Positions 1 through 8,170 of a stretch of 64,000 bases of DNA are shown piece by piece. Location of the stretch: NCBI GenBank assembly GCA_934446675.1, contig CAKSEL010000010.1:57708-121707 (forward strand). The letters run 5' to 3'. A program made the position numbers and the translations under genes. Source of the stretch: an uncultured Eubacteriales bacterium. Lineage in GTDB: Bacteria; Bacillota; Clostridia; Oscillospirales; CAG-382. The notes below the pieces were generated by a model. It did not search any database. It saw only the letters and a list, made by a program, of their open reading frames with translations, and had not been told where the DNA came from. The stretch's first letter is position 1. Each line of letters opens with the position of its first letter.

Positions 1-300
1 AAGCGTTTGAGGGGTAAAAAGTCATGTTTAGGGCAAAATCCTCCACGTAGCCACGCTTTCGCGGCGGCGTTTGAGCCGCGAACGGCTTTTGTTTACGCTC
101 TTTAGAGTGCAACTTTTTCGCCGTCGAAAAGTTGGAGAATAGAGCTGCACATGGAAGTGGATTATCTTTTTAGCCCCAAATAAGCAACACTCAGCCAACC
201 GCAGAACATCTTTCAGCTTTTCGATTCCGAAAAGCGTCGGTATAAAGTTGCACTTTGAAGAAAATTCCCCGTTTCCGCCCAAATCGACCTCAAAATATCT
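1..300 (+). repeat. Intergenic composite repeat R1 (M3 modules, cut by window edge)
   Basis: This non-coding stretch carries two copies of the M3 core: a short hairpin built on CTTTTC/GAAAAG-type arms, then a conserved tail (around 138-175 and 243-285) ending in a CCGCCCAAA-like block. Before them lies the strong hairpin TTCGCGGC/GCCGCGAA (around 57-82). The same blocks recur in nine other intergenic regions of the window. Nothing protein-like is supported here; short open frames differ between copies. The element begins outside the window. Confidence 0.8.
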
Positions 301-309
301 TCAATCTTC

Positions 310-897
310 TCAGTTCAGCGAATCCAGCGACATTTCAAACGCACCTGCAAAGTGCTCCATAAAATACTTAAGCTCCGGACATGACTGCATGTGCTCGTCA
401 AGCGCGCGTTTGGTTGAGTTGAGAGCGTCGCGGAACTCGGAGTTTCCGTTTTTGTACTCGTCAACGCATTTGAGATACGCGCATAGCTTGTCCGCAGCCT
501 TTACAATGCGCTTTAAGTCGGCGCTTTGCTCAAATTCAAGAATTTCTGCATAGTTTTCTTTCAGATCTTCCGGAAGTTTTGACAGCGCGTTCTCCACCGC
601 GTTCTTTTCAAGCGATTTGTAACTTTCGCGTATGGTGTCGTTAAAATATTTGACCGGCGTCGGCAGATCTCCCGTGAATATCTCGCTCATGTCGTGGTAC
701 AGGGCGCAGAGCGCGGTCTTTCCGCAGTCGTAATTCTTGCCGAATACAGTGTTGCCTATCTCGGCAAGCGCGTGCGCAAGCATGGAACACTGTGCGCTGT
801 GCTCAAGTAAGTTTTCGCTCGTGAGATTTCTCATAAGTCCCCAGCGGTTTATGTATTTCATTCTGAATGCAAGCGCAAAAAATGAGTAGTTTTCCAT
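310..897 (-). CDS. yfbR: 5'-deoxynucleotidase, YfbR-like HD-domain protein
   Basis: This 195-residue cytoplasmic protein resembles E. coli YfbR along its whole length. That enzyme removes phosphate from deoxynucleoside 5'-monophosphates and helps balance dNTP pools. HD-domain metal ligands are visible: His in ENLLEHS (about residue 33), the HD pair in LYHDMSE (about 68) and Asp in KAADKL (about 133). The family signatures RWGLMRN near the N terminus and GDLPTPVKYFN are present. The start is supported by a GGAGG-type site a few bases upstream on the minus strand. It is a single-gene unit with its own promoter at 987-1015. Known from family: metal-dependent phosphohydrolase with preference for deoxyribonucleotides. 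Confidence 0.9.
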   Translation of the reverse strand: MENYSFFALAFRMKYINRWGLMRNLTSENLLEHSAQCSMLAHALAEIGNTVFGKNYDCGKTALCALYHDMSEIFTGDLPTPVKYFNDTIRESYKSLEKNAVENALSKLPEDLKENYAEILEFEQSADLKRIVKAADKLCAYLKCVDEYKNGNSEFRDALNSTKRALDEHMQSCPELKYFMEHFAGAFEMSLDSLN

Positions 898-922
898 TAC
901 TTCCTCCGGAATTATTATTAAT

Positions 923-984
923 AATGCGCATAGCGCATTTCATTGCGTAAGCACCATGCCGACAGGCAATTCATTGCGTTAGCA
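923..984. repeat. Short palindrome and 14-base direct repeats upstream of yfbR
   Basis: A perfect hairpin (AATGCGC-ATA-GCGCATT, 923-939) is followed by two near-identical copies of TTCATTGCGTNAGCA (939-953 and 970-984), about 31 bases apart. They lie in the yfbR 5' leader, between its promoter and ribosome binding site. They could be an operator or an RNA structure; no known regulator motif is recognised. Confidence 0.5.
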
Positions 985-986
985 TA

Positions 987-1015
987 ATTATATCATAAAC
1001 CATACCCGAAAACAA
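987..1015 (-). promoter_or_regulatory. Sigma-A-type promoter for yfbR
   Basis: On the minus strand TTGTTT (1010-1015) and TATAAT (987-992) are separated by 17 bases, about 90 bases upstream of the yfbR start. The -10 is perfect and the -35 matches four of six. Confidence 0.55.
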
Positions 1016-1098
1016 CACGAAAACCGAAAATTTTACACCGCACGGAGCGCCGCGGCGGCAAAAAACAAAAATAATATGTTAATTTACATAAATTGATA

Positions 1099-1127
1099 TT
1101 TACTTAACGGGAAAATAAGTGTATAAT
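1099..1127 (+). promoter_or_regulatory. Sigma-A-type promoter for the lipoprotein-secA region
   Basis: TTTACT (1099-1104) and a perfect TATAAT (1122-1127) are spaced by 17 bases, 80 bases upstream of the lipoprotein start. No other promoter is obvious before secA, so this may drive both genes. Confidence 0.5.
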
Positions 1128-1206
1128 TATACTGATATTTTATATTGCTGGAGTGTGCCCCGATAAGAACGCACGCAAAAAACTCCGCAAAAAGGAAAGG
1201 CGAAAC

Positions 1207-1725
1207 ATGAAAAAGAAAACCTGTCTTGCGATATTTGCAATAACCGCCGCCTGTATTTTTCTCTCGTCCTGTTCGTCGGGAAACGATCCCAAAGAGGGAT
1301 TTAAAGTCCTGTCGGACGCGAGCTGCGATTTTGCGCTCCGGATACCTTCGGACTGGAATATTTCCTATACCGACAGTATGCTTGCCGCAAACGATCCGGA
1401 CGATAACGCAAACGTCACCGCGTACAGCTTTGACACTGCGGAAAAAACCGGCGCCGACGATTATTGGGAGCAGTATCTCGAAAATCTCGAAACGCTGTTC
1501 AAAATAACCGTAAACAAGACCGAGGAAACCACACTTTCGGGCGTCATAGCGCGCCATGTGTTCTATACCGTGGATAACGGAAAGGACAGCTTTAACTGCG
1601 AGGCTGTAATCTGTTCGAGAGACTACTATTCAATGTATATCATTACCCTTACTGCGTCTGTCGATACATACGAAAGCCACACCGAGGACTTTAAGAATAT
1701 AATTTCGTCCTTCAGTTTTAAGTGA
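1207..1725 (+). CDS. Secreted lipoprotein with PsbP/DcrB-like domain
   Basis: The 172-residue product starts with a lysine-rich N region, a hydrophobic core and the lipobox LSSC around residue 20, so it should be lipidated and anchored on the outer face of the membrane. The rest (about residues 30-172) resembles PsbP/DcrB-like folds: an early FALRIPSDW motif and a final ISSFSFK strand, typical of small clostridial lipoproteins. The ATG at 1207 is preferred over upstream in-frame codons because it follows AAAGGAAAGG and begins a proper signal peptide. It lies 25 bases before secA. Substrate and role are unknown. Confidence 0.75.
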   Translation: MKKKTCLAIFAITAACIFLSSCSSGNDPKEGFKVLSDASCDFALRIPSDWNISYTDSMLAANDPDDNANVTAYSFDTAEKTGADDYWEQYLENLETLFKITVNKTEETTLSGVIARHVFYTVDNGKDSFNCEAVICSRDYYSMYIITLTASVDTYESHTEDFKNIISSFSFK

Positions 1726-1750
1726 TAATAACGAAAGAGGTTAAATAATA

Positions 1751-4570
1751 ATGTCAATAATTTCAAAGATATTCGGCACAAGAAGCGAAAGAGAAGTAAA
1801 AAAGTTAAACGATACCATAGATAAAATAGAGGCTCTTGACGAAAAGTTTTCCGCAATGAGCGAAAAAGAGCTCCGCGGAATGACGGCGGTTCTCAAGGCA
1901 AGACTTGCGTCGGGCGAAACGCTTGACGATATACTTCCCGAGGCGTTTGCAACCGTAAGAGAGGCTGCTTGGAGAGTTCTCGAAATGAAACACTTTCGCG
2001 TTCAGCTCATAGGCGGTATGATACTCCATGAGGGCAGAATTGCCGAGATGAAGACCGGTGAAGGAAAGACGCTTGTCGCGACACTTCCGGCATACCTTAA
2101 CGCGCTTAACGGCAAAGGCGTCCATGTCGTCACGGTAAACGATTACCTTGCGCGCCGCGACAGCGAATGGATGGGAAAGGTATATAACTATCTCGGACTT
2201 TCCGTCGGACTTATAGTTCACGGCATAACCCAGGAGCAGAGAAAAGCCGCATATAACGCGGATATTACCTACGGAACAAACAACGAGTTCGGATTTGACT
2301 ATCTGAGAGACAATATGGCAGTAACAAAGCGCGGCGTCGTTCAGAGAGGTCATGCATTTGCCATAGTTGACGAGGTTGACTCTATACTCATAGACGAGGC
2401 GAGAACTCCGCTTATCATTTCGGGCGAGGGCGACGCGTCCTCCGAGATGTACGAAAAGGCGGACAGATTTGCCGCGACTCTTACTCCGCATATAATCAAG
2501 GAGCTTGACAATAAAGAGGAGCAGGACGACATTTCTGGCGATTATATCGTCGATGAAAAGAAAAAGACCGTCGTTCTTACCGCAGAGGGCGTAAAGAAAG
2601 CCGAAAAGTATTTCGGAGTAAATAACCTTTCGGATACCGAGAATATTCAGCTTTCAAACCATATCAACCTTGCAATAAGAGCGCGCGGAAGCATGAAACG
2701 CGACGTAGATTATGTTGTCAAGGACGGCGAAGTGCTTATAGTAGACGCGTTCACCGGAAGAATAATGCTCGGCAGACGTTTTTCCAACGGACTTCATCAG
2801 GCTATCGAGGCAAAAGAGGGCGTAAAGATAAAGAACGAGTCCAAAACGCTTGCCACAATTACATTCCAGAACTTCTTTAGACTTTACACCAAACTTTCCG
2901 GTATGACGGGTACCGCGCTTACCGAGGAGGACGAGTTCAGAGAAATATATAACCTTGACGTCGTTGAAATTCCGACCAACCGTCCCATGATAAGAAAAGA
3001 CCTTCCCGACGTCGTTTACAGAACGAAAAAGGGCAAGTACGACGCGATAGTAAAGCAGATAAAGGAATGTCACGAAAAGGGACAGCCCGTGCTTGTGGGT
3101 ACGGCGTCCATCGAGATGAGCGAGGTTCTTTCGGCAATACTCAAGAAAAACGGTATTTCCCATACCGTGCTCAACGCAAAGTTCCATGAGAAGGAAGCCG
3201 AGATAGTCGCACAGGCAGGTAAGCTCGGAGCCGTTACCATTTCCACCAACATGGCGGGACGCGGTACGGATATCATGCTCGGAGGAAACGCCGAGTACCT
3301 TGCAAAGAACGAGATGAAGAAGAACGGCTGCGAACCCGAACAGATAAGCGCCGCAACCAGCTATTACGAAACCGACGACGAAGAAATTTTAAATCTCAGA
3401 AAGACGTATTCCGAGCTTTATAGAAAGTTTAAGGACGAGATAGCGCCCGAAGCAAAGCAGGTTGCCGAAGCCGGAGGACTTTTCATACTCGGCACGGAAC
3501 GTCATGAAAGCCGCCGTATAGATAACCAGTTAAGAGGCCGTGCCGGACGTCAGGGAGACCCCGGTTCGTCGAGATTTTTCCTTTCGCTTGAGGACGATCT
3601 GCTCAGACTTTTCGGCAGCGAGAGAATAAGCGGCGTTGTCGCAAAGCTCGGACTTGATGAGGATACGCCTATCGACGCCAAGATTCTTTCAAATACCATA
3701 GAAAACGCACAGAAACGCCTTGAGGAAATGAACTTCACAAGACGTAAGAACGTGCTTATGTACGACGACGTAATGAATAAGCAGAGAAGCCTTATTTATG
3801 AGCAGAGAAGCGAGGTTCTCAACGGCGACGATATTCACGAAAAGGTTGTTGGCATGATAGACGAGTTCGTAAGAACCGCGTGCGAGAATTTCCTGTCGGG
3901 AGAGACGTATGAAGAATGGAATCTAGACGGACTGCGCGGCGCGCTTTACGGCGTTCTTACAAACGATGACGATTTCAGATTTACTCAGAGCGATTACGAT
4001 AAGCTTACCGCCGAATCCCTTACAAACGACCTTGTAAAGAGAGCCGAGGATAAGTATGCCGAAAAGGAAAATATGTTCCCGGACGGAGCTTTGAGAGAGA
4101 TAGAGAGAATCGTGCTGCTCAGAAACGTTGATAAATACTGGATAGAGCATATCGACGCAATGGAGGATCTCGAAGAAGGTATCGGACTGCGCGCATACGG
4201 TCAGAAAGATCCCGTAAACGAGTACAGATTCGAGTCGGCTAATATGTTTGACGAGATGATAGCCGGCGTTAAGGACGATACTGCGAAAATGCTGCTGTCG
4301 GTAGTGCCGGCGTCCAACGTAAAGCAGAGCGAAGCGCCCAAGAATATGTCCGAGGCGAGAAAAAATCCTCTTGCCGGAGCAATGAAAGCGCCCGCAGCGC
4401 GTGAAAACGTCTACGGCAGAGCCGCAAAGCCCGAAGCCGCAAAGACGCCTTACAGAAAATCCGCAAGCGAAAATATAGGCAGAAACGATCCTTGTCCCTG
4501 CGGCAGCGGAAAGAAGTATAAGAAGTGCTGCGGCGCAGGTAAGTTCGATATAAACGACGGCGAAGAATAA
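1751..4570 (+). CDS. secA: Preprotein translocase ATPase SecA
   Basis: SecA drives secretion of unfolded preproteins through SecYEG using ATP. This 939-residue protein has the expected order: Walker A MKTGEGKTL (residues 100-108), Walker B with DEVD (around 205-215), a preprotein cross-linking region, the second helicase domain with NMAGRGTDIMLGG (about 500), QLRGRAGRQGDPG (about 595), the helical wing/scaffold, and a C-terminal zinc motif CPCGSGKKYKKCC (about 915-930) that normally binds SecB or lipids. It is slightly longer than average because of an Ala/Lys-rich linker (about 850-905) before the zinc tail. It lies 25 bases after the lipoprotein gene and 2 bases before the next gene, so the three may be cotranscribed. 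Confidence 0.98.
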   Translation: MSIISKIFGTRSEREVKKLNDTIDKIEALDEKFSAMSEKELRGMTAVLKARLASGETLDDILPEAFATVREAAWRVLEMKHFRVQLIGGMILHEGRIAEMKTGEGKTLVATLPAYLNALNGKGVHVVTVNDYLARRDSEWMGKVYNYLGLSVGLIVHGITQEQRKAAYNADITYGTNNEFGFDYLRDNMAVTKRGVVQRGHAFAIVDEVDSILIDEARTPLIISGEGDASSEMYEKADRFAATLTPHIIKELDNKEEQDDISGDYIVDEKKKTVVLTAEGVKKAEKYFGVNNLSDTENIQLSNHINLAIRARGSMKRDVDYVVKDGEVLIVDAFTGRIMLGRRFSNGLHQAIEAKEGVKIKNESKTLATITFQNFFRLYTKLSGMTGTALTEEDEFREIYNLDVVEIPTNRPMIRKDLPDVVYRTKKGKYDAIVKQIKECHEKGQPVLVGTASIEMSEVLSAILKKNGISHTVLNAKFHEKEAEIVAQAGKLGAVTISTNMAGRGTDIMLGGNAEYLAKNEMKKNGCEPEQISAATSYYETDDEEILNLRKTYSELYRKFKDEIAPEAKQVAEAGGLFILGTERHESRRIDNQLRGRAGRQGDPGSSRFFLSLEDDLLRLFGSERISGVVAKLGLDEDTPIDAKILSNTIENAQKRLEEMNFTRRKNVLMYDDVMNKQRSLIYEQRSEVLNGDDIHEKVVGMIDEFVRTACENFLSGETYEEWNLDGLRGALYGVLTNDDDFRFTQSDYDKLTAESLTNDLVKRAEDKYAEKENMFPDGALREIERIVLLRNVDKYWIEHIDAMEDLEEGIGLRAYGQKDPVNEYRFESANMFDEMIAGVKDDTAKMLLSVVPASNVKQSEAPKNMSEARKNPLAGAMKAPAARENVYGRAAKPEAAKTPYRKSASENIGRNDPCPCGSGKKYKKCCGAGKFDINDGEE

Positions 4571-4572
4571 AA

Positions 4573-5175
4573 ATGGGATTCGGACTGTTATTTCTCGGAT
4601 TTCTGCTGTTTCTGTCGTTTAAAATATTTCCCGTCGGAGTAATCGGTGCGGCGCTTATGTATGCCGGACTTTCAAAGCTGTGTAAGTCCGCACCGTACTT
4701 TTCAAAGGTCAGAATACCGTGCGCCGTGTATTTTGTTTACAGCGTGCTGTTCGCCGTGCTCTGGACGTTTAATATTACAGGCGCGCTCGATGTTCTCGGC
4801 GACGGCGCAAAATTGCTCTGGATCGTTGACGACGCAGTTTATACGGTTATATTCTGCATACTCTGCGATTTTCTCTTTAAAGCGCTAAAACGTATTTGTG
4901 AACAGGTCGGCTTTGATAAGGGCGTGAAAAAGTATAGACTTTGCCTTGCGTTCCTTGAGGTTTATGCTCTCGGCTCCGCAGTTAAGTTTGTGTGCTATCC
5001 TCTCGGATATTCCGCTTATGTTACCGCTCCTCTGCTTGTTGCCGAACTGCTTACCGTTGTCTCCGCCGCTGCTTGGCTCTATTCCTGCTATATGATGATC
5101 GCTACTCAGGAAATTATCGACGACGAAACCGAAAAAATCCGCAAGTACGACAAGTTACACTCAAAAAAACGGTAG
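4573..5175 (+). CDS. Multi-pass membrane protein, function unknown
   Basis: The 200-residue product is mostly hydrophobic, with about five predicted membrane segments and a charged C-terminal tail. It begins 2 bases after the secA stop and is probably translationally coupled to it. Its N terminus (GLLFLGFLLFLSFKIFPVG, then YAGLSKL) has the same pattern as the start of the larger membrane protein at 6770 (FFGLVFLINPNFNMFDILP, then CAGLAKY), so the two are probably distant paralogues. The function is not recognised. It is followed directly by repeat region R2. Confidence 0.75.
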   Translation: MGFGLLFLGFLLFLSFKIFPVGVIGAALMYAGLSKLCKSAPYFSKVRIPCAVYFVYSVLFAVLWTFNITGALDVLGDGAKLLWIVDDAVYTVIFCILCDFLFKALKRICEQVGFDKGVKKYRLCLAFLEVYALGSAVKFVCYPLGYSAYVTAPLLVAELLTVVSAAAWLYSCYMMIATQEIIDDETEKIRKYDKLHSKKR

Positions 5176-5525
5176 GGGTACGAAGGAGTACGCGCCGAAG
5201 AATACGCGCTTTCTTTTTAAAAAGAAAGCTGCAAAGAAAACAATAGCCCTTAATTTAGAAAAAGGCTACGGGATACTCTGTGCCGCCAGCTTGTGCCGTC
5301 AGCCACCAAAAGTCGGGCGGCTGACTCAAATCTAAGCAGGTGCGTGAGTAAACTATGGAAATTATGTGCTGACGGTGACTTTGGAAAGTGAAACTCTTTT
5401 GTCATTTATCCTCGCAGAGGACTTTTTCGATTCCGAAAAGTGAGTGTAGAAAGCTGCAAGCAGAAGTGAATTTCCCGTTTCCGCCAAAAATTAAGATATA
5501 TTTCTCAAATTTTTAAGATACATTT
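5176..5525 (+). repeat. Intergenic composite repeat R2 (M1 plus one M3 core)
   Basis: M1 starts right after the stop codon of the membrane protein. A 22-base palindrome built on GCTTTC/GAAAGC lies at 5208-5229. A second hairpin follows, GTCAGCC (5298-5304) with GGCTGAC (5319-5325). Its stem differs from the other M1 copies, which use GTTCGCAGTC/GACTGCGAAC, yet still pairs. An M3 hairpin and tail follow at about 5405-5500, leading into the AT-rich leader of the thioesterase gene. No gene is seen. Confidence 0.8.
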
Positions 5526-5552
5526 TTCCCAAAAAAGAAAGGAAGAGTCCCG

Positions 5553-5945
5553 ATGCTAAAGGTAGGAATAATCGGAAATGAGCAAATGATAGTCAGCCGC
5601 AGTAACAGCGCGGCGGAAAACGGCGGAACGCTTGAAGTGTTCTCCACTCCGTCAATGTGCGCCCTCATGGAGGCTGCGGCAGCGTCAAGCGTAAATAAAC
5701 TTCTCGATAACGGACTTACGACAGTCGGCGTGTCAATGAACATTAAACATACCTCTCCGACTGCTCTCGGAATGACGGTTTATTGCGAAAGTACGCTTAC
5801 GGAGCTTGACGGAAAAAGACTTGTGTTTAAAATAACCGCGTTCGACCGTACCGGAGTTATCGGCACGGCAGTGCATGAACGCATGATAGTCGACGCTAAA
5901 AGCTTTATGGAAAAAGCCGCGGCAAAAAGAGATGTCAGATTATGA
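5553..5945 (+). CDS. Hotdog-fold thioesterase of the FlK family
   Basis: This 130-residue protein has the size and pattern of FlK-type thioesterases, which hydrolyse short acyl-CoA thioesters; the founder acts on fluoroacetyl-CoA. The family's Thr-Glu-His catalytic set is visible as Thr32 and Glu40 in STPSMCALME and His66 in NIKHTSP. The spacing of 8 and 26 residues is identical to that of FlK (Thr42, Glu50, His76). ATG follows GAAAGGAAG with a workable gap. The next gene overlaps by 4 bases (ATGA), so they form an operon. Known: many clostridial members have undefined substrates. Inference: a housekeeping acyl-CoA hydrolase rather than fluoroacetate resistance. Confidence 0.8.
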   Translation: MLKVGIIGNEQMIVSRSNSAAENGGTLEVFSTPSMCALMEAAAASSVNKLLDNGLTTVGVSMNIKHTSPTALGMTVYCESTLTELDGKRLVFKITAFDRTGVIGTAVHERMIVDAKSFMEKAAAKRDVRL

Positions 5946-6751
5946 AACAAAAGGAAAAGAAAAATAAAGTAAAGATACATAATAAAAAGACTAAAAAGCA
6001 GAAACTCATTATCGGTGCGTGCGCCGTTGCTTTGTGCCTTGCGGTAATGGCTGTTGCGGGAGCGCTTATAGATAATTCAAAAAAGAATGACCCGTCGCTG
6101 CTTCCCGTCGTGCAGACCGAGGACGATTACCTTACAAAGTCGTTTCGTAATTATTACCCGACGGATTTTGACGCCGATATTATGTCCGATGAAGAATATA
6201 CCGCGCTTGACAGACAGGTAAAATATACCGATTCTTCGGGAAGTACATATTCGCTTGAAGATGTTTCCGAAAGTAATCTAAATGAGGGACAGCGTTTTTT
6301 CAAAGCTTATTTCGATACCGTAATTTCGGGCAGCTATGAAGAATATCCCGGTATGTTCTCCGAAAGCTATAAAAACGATACGCCCGGATTTGAAAAATAC
6401 GTGGATAGAGTTTTTCCTCCGCAGAGAGTCTATAATATAACCGTAAAGGAAATCGCAAGGACTGATGTAGACGATACGTCTTATACGTATGACGGAAAGC
6501 CGTGCGTGTTCGGATTTTATGAAGTTGAGTTTATGATTCTGAAGAATGACGGCTGTTTCAGACGCGATCTTCCGGAAAATGCGTCGCGTCCGCTTATATT
6601 CGAGCTTGTGACGTTTGACGCAGGCACGGAAAATGAGAAAACATATATTAAAAACCTCTATACGCCGTCGAGCCTTGTGAATAATGCGGATAATAGCGCC
6701 GCAGATGACGGCACAGATGCGGACGGCGCGGATAACGCGGAAAATAATTAA
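5942..6751 (+). CDS. Membrane-anchored extracytoplasmic protein, unknown
   Basis: The 269-residue product has a very basic cytoplasmic start (about residues 1-22), one membrane helix (about 23-44) and an acidic outer domain of about 200 residues. The C-terminal tail (about 245-269) is low-complexity Asp/Ala/Asn. This layout indicates a single-pass protein with its main domain outside the cell. No known domain is recognised. It overlaps the thioesterase gene by 4 bases and is followed 18 bases later by the large membrane protein, so all three are probably coexpressed. Confidence 0.7.
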   Translation: MKQKEKKNKVKIHNKKTKKQKLIIGACAVALCLAVMAVAGALIDNSKKNDPSLLPVVQTEDDYLTKSFRNYYPTDFDADIMSDEEYTALDRQVKYTDSSGSTYSLEDVSESNLNEGQRFFKAYFDTVISGSYEEYPGMFSESYKNDTPGFEKYVDRVFPPQRVYNITVKEIARTDVDDTSYTYDGKPCVFGFYEVEFMILKNDGCFRRDLPENASRPLIFELVTFDAGTENEKTYIKNLYTPSSLVNNADNSAADDGTDADGADNAENN

Positions 6752-6769
6752 ATTTTTGAGAGGATAAAA

Positions 6770-8170
6770 ATGAAATCCGGACTTGTTTTGGTGTTTTTCG
6801 GACTTGTTTTTCTGATAAATCCGAACTTTAATATGTTCGACATATTGCCGGACTTTATAGGATTTGCGCTTGTGTGCGCAGGACTTGCAAAATACGCGCT
6901 GATTGACGAAAATCTGTCGAGTGCAAAGAAATGTTCGATGTACTGCGCGTTTCTGTCTGCCGCAAAGCTTGTTTTTTCGCTGTGGACGAATGCCGGGCAT
7001 ACAGATTATCTTCTGCCGTTCGGGTTTGCCTTTGCGGTGCTTGAAATAATCTTTATGACGGCGTTTTTCAGAAACCTCTGCACGGGATTTGACTATATGG
7101 CTCTGAGAGCGTCGGAAGAAGGCGCAAGAACAAAGCTGTCGAACCTGTTTGCAATGTCGGCGATATATACGTTCGGCACGCGCATACTCGATTTTGTACC
7201 GCAGATATTTTCGCTCGCCGTGCAGAACGAGGAGCTTGATTTAAGCTATAATGCGCATAGAAAAATGCCGCTTTCGGCGGTAAAGCCGTATGTTATGCTT
7301 GTCTGCATGGCGGCAAGCCTTGCACTCGGAGTGCTTTTGGTGATTGTCGCGTCGGGAGCATTGAAAAAACTGCGGAAAAGTGAGAAATTTATTGGTTTTG
7401 CGCAGCAGAAATATGCAAACGACGTCGAAAATGACCGTGAAAGATACGTAAGCCTTGTAATGCCGGGCGTTTTTACGCTCTGCGTGATTGCGTCGGTGTT
7501 CCTGTACGATTTTGAGATAGGCGGATTGAATTTGCTGCCGACGGTTCTGGCGCTGCCGTTTTTTGCCGCAGCTTTTGCGAGAATGAAAAAGGTCGATGCA
7601 AATATAAAAACTCCGTATGTGACATATATTGCTGCGGCTGTATTCTGTGCCGCACAGTATGTGCTTATGTACGCGGTAAATGTCGGCGTGGGCGAGCTTT
7701 ATGCGGAAAGTGCCGTTACTTACGGCGCGGCGTTAAGACTGTCGTCGGTCGGCGGTACGGTATTGACGGTTGCCGTTTGCGTGCTTTGCGCGGTGTTTAC
7801 GGCGCTCGGTGCGGTTAAAACACTTAACGCGCTCGGTACTGTCTGCAAGGATAACCGCAGAACGGCGGCTCTCGGACGTATTTTTCTCTGCAAGATTATG
7901 GTCTGCGCGGTCTGCTTTGCCGGATTTGTGAGCAATTCGCTTAGAATAGCCGTTCTGTATCTCGGCAACAATGCCGCAGTGCGTGAATTTCTCCTTGTAC
8001 GCGGTAATATTAAGTCCGAGCCGCAGTATCTTTCATATCTTTCAAACCGCAGCGTCGCTCTCTTTCAGCGCCTCGATGCTCTCAGTGAATTTGTCGGTAT
8101 CGCTTTCTTTGTCCTTGCTTTTTTCACTGTTCTCAACATCGCCGCCGCTCAAAACAAATCCGAAGGATAG
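6770..8170 (+). CDS. Large multi-pass membrane protein, unknown
   Basis: This 466-residue protein has roughly ten to twelve hydrophobic helices spread over its length. The opening block (FFGLVFLINPNFNMFDILP, then GFALVCAGLAKY) resembles the N terminus of the protein at 4573, suggesting a shared ancestral domain. No transporter signature is evident. ATG is preceded by GAGAGGATAAAA. The gene ends the operon of the thioesterase and the anchored protein, and M1 of repeat R3 begins immediately after its stop. Confidence 0.7.
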   Translation: MKSGLVLVFFGLVFLINPNFNMFDILPDFIGFALVCAGLAKYALIDENLSSAKKCSMYCAFLSAAKLVFSLWTNAGHTDYLLPFGFAFAVLEIIFMTAFFRNLCTGFDYMALRASEEGARTKLSNLFAMSAIYTFGTRILDFVPQIFSLAVQNEELDLSYNAHRKMPLSAVKPYVMLVCMAASLALGVLLVIVASGALKKLRKSEKFIGFAQQKYANDVENDRERYVSLVMPGVFTLCVIASVFLYDFEIGGLNLLPTVLALPFFAAAFARMKKVDANIKTPYVTYIAAAVFCAAQYVLMYAVNVGVGELYAESAVTYGAALRLSSVGGTVLTVAVCVLCAVFTALGAVKTLNALGTVCKDNRRTAALGRIFLCKIMVCAVCFAGFVSNSLRIAVLYLGNNAAVREFLLVRGNIKSEPQYLSYLSNRSVALFQRLDALSEFVGIAFFVLAFFTVLNIAAAQNKSEG

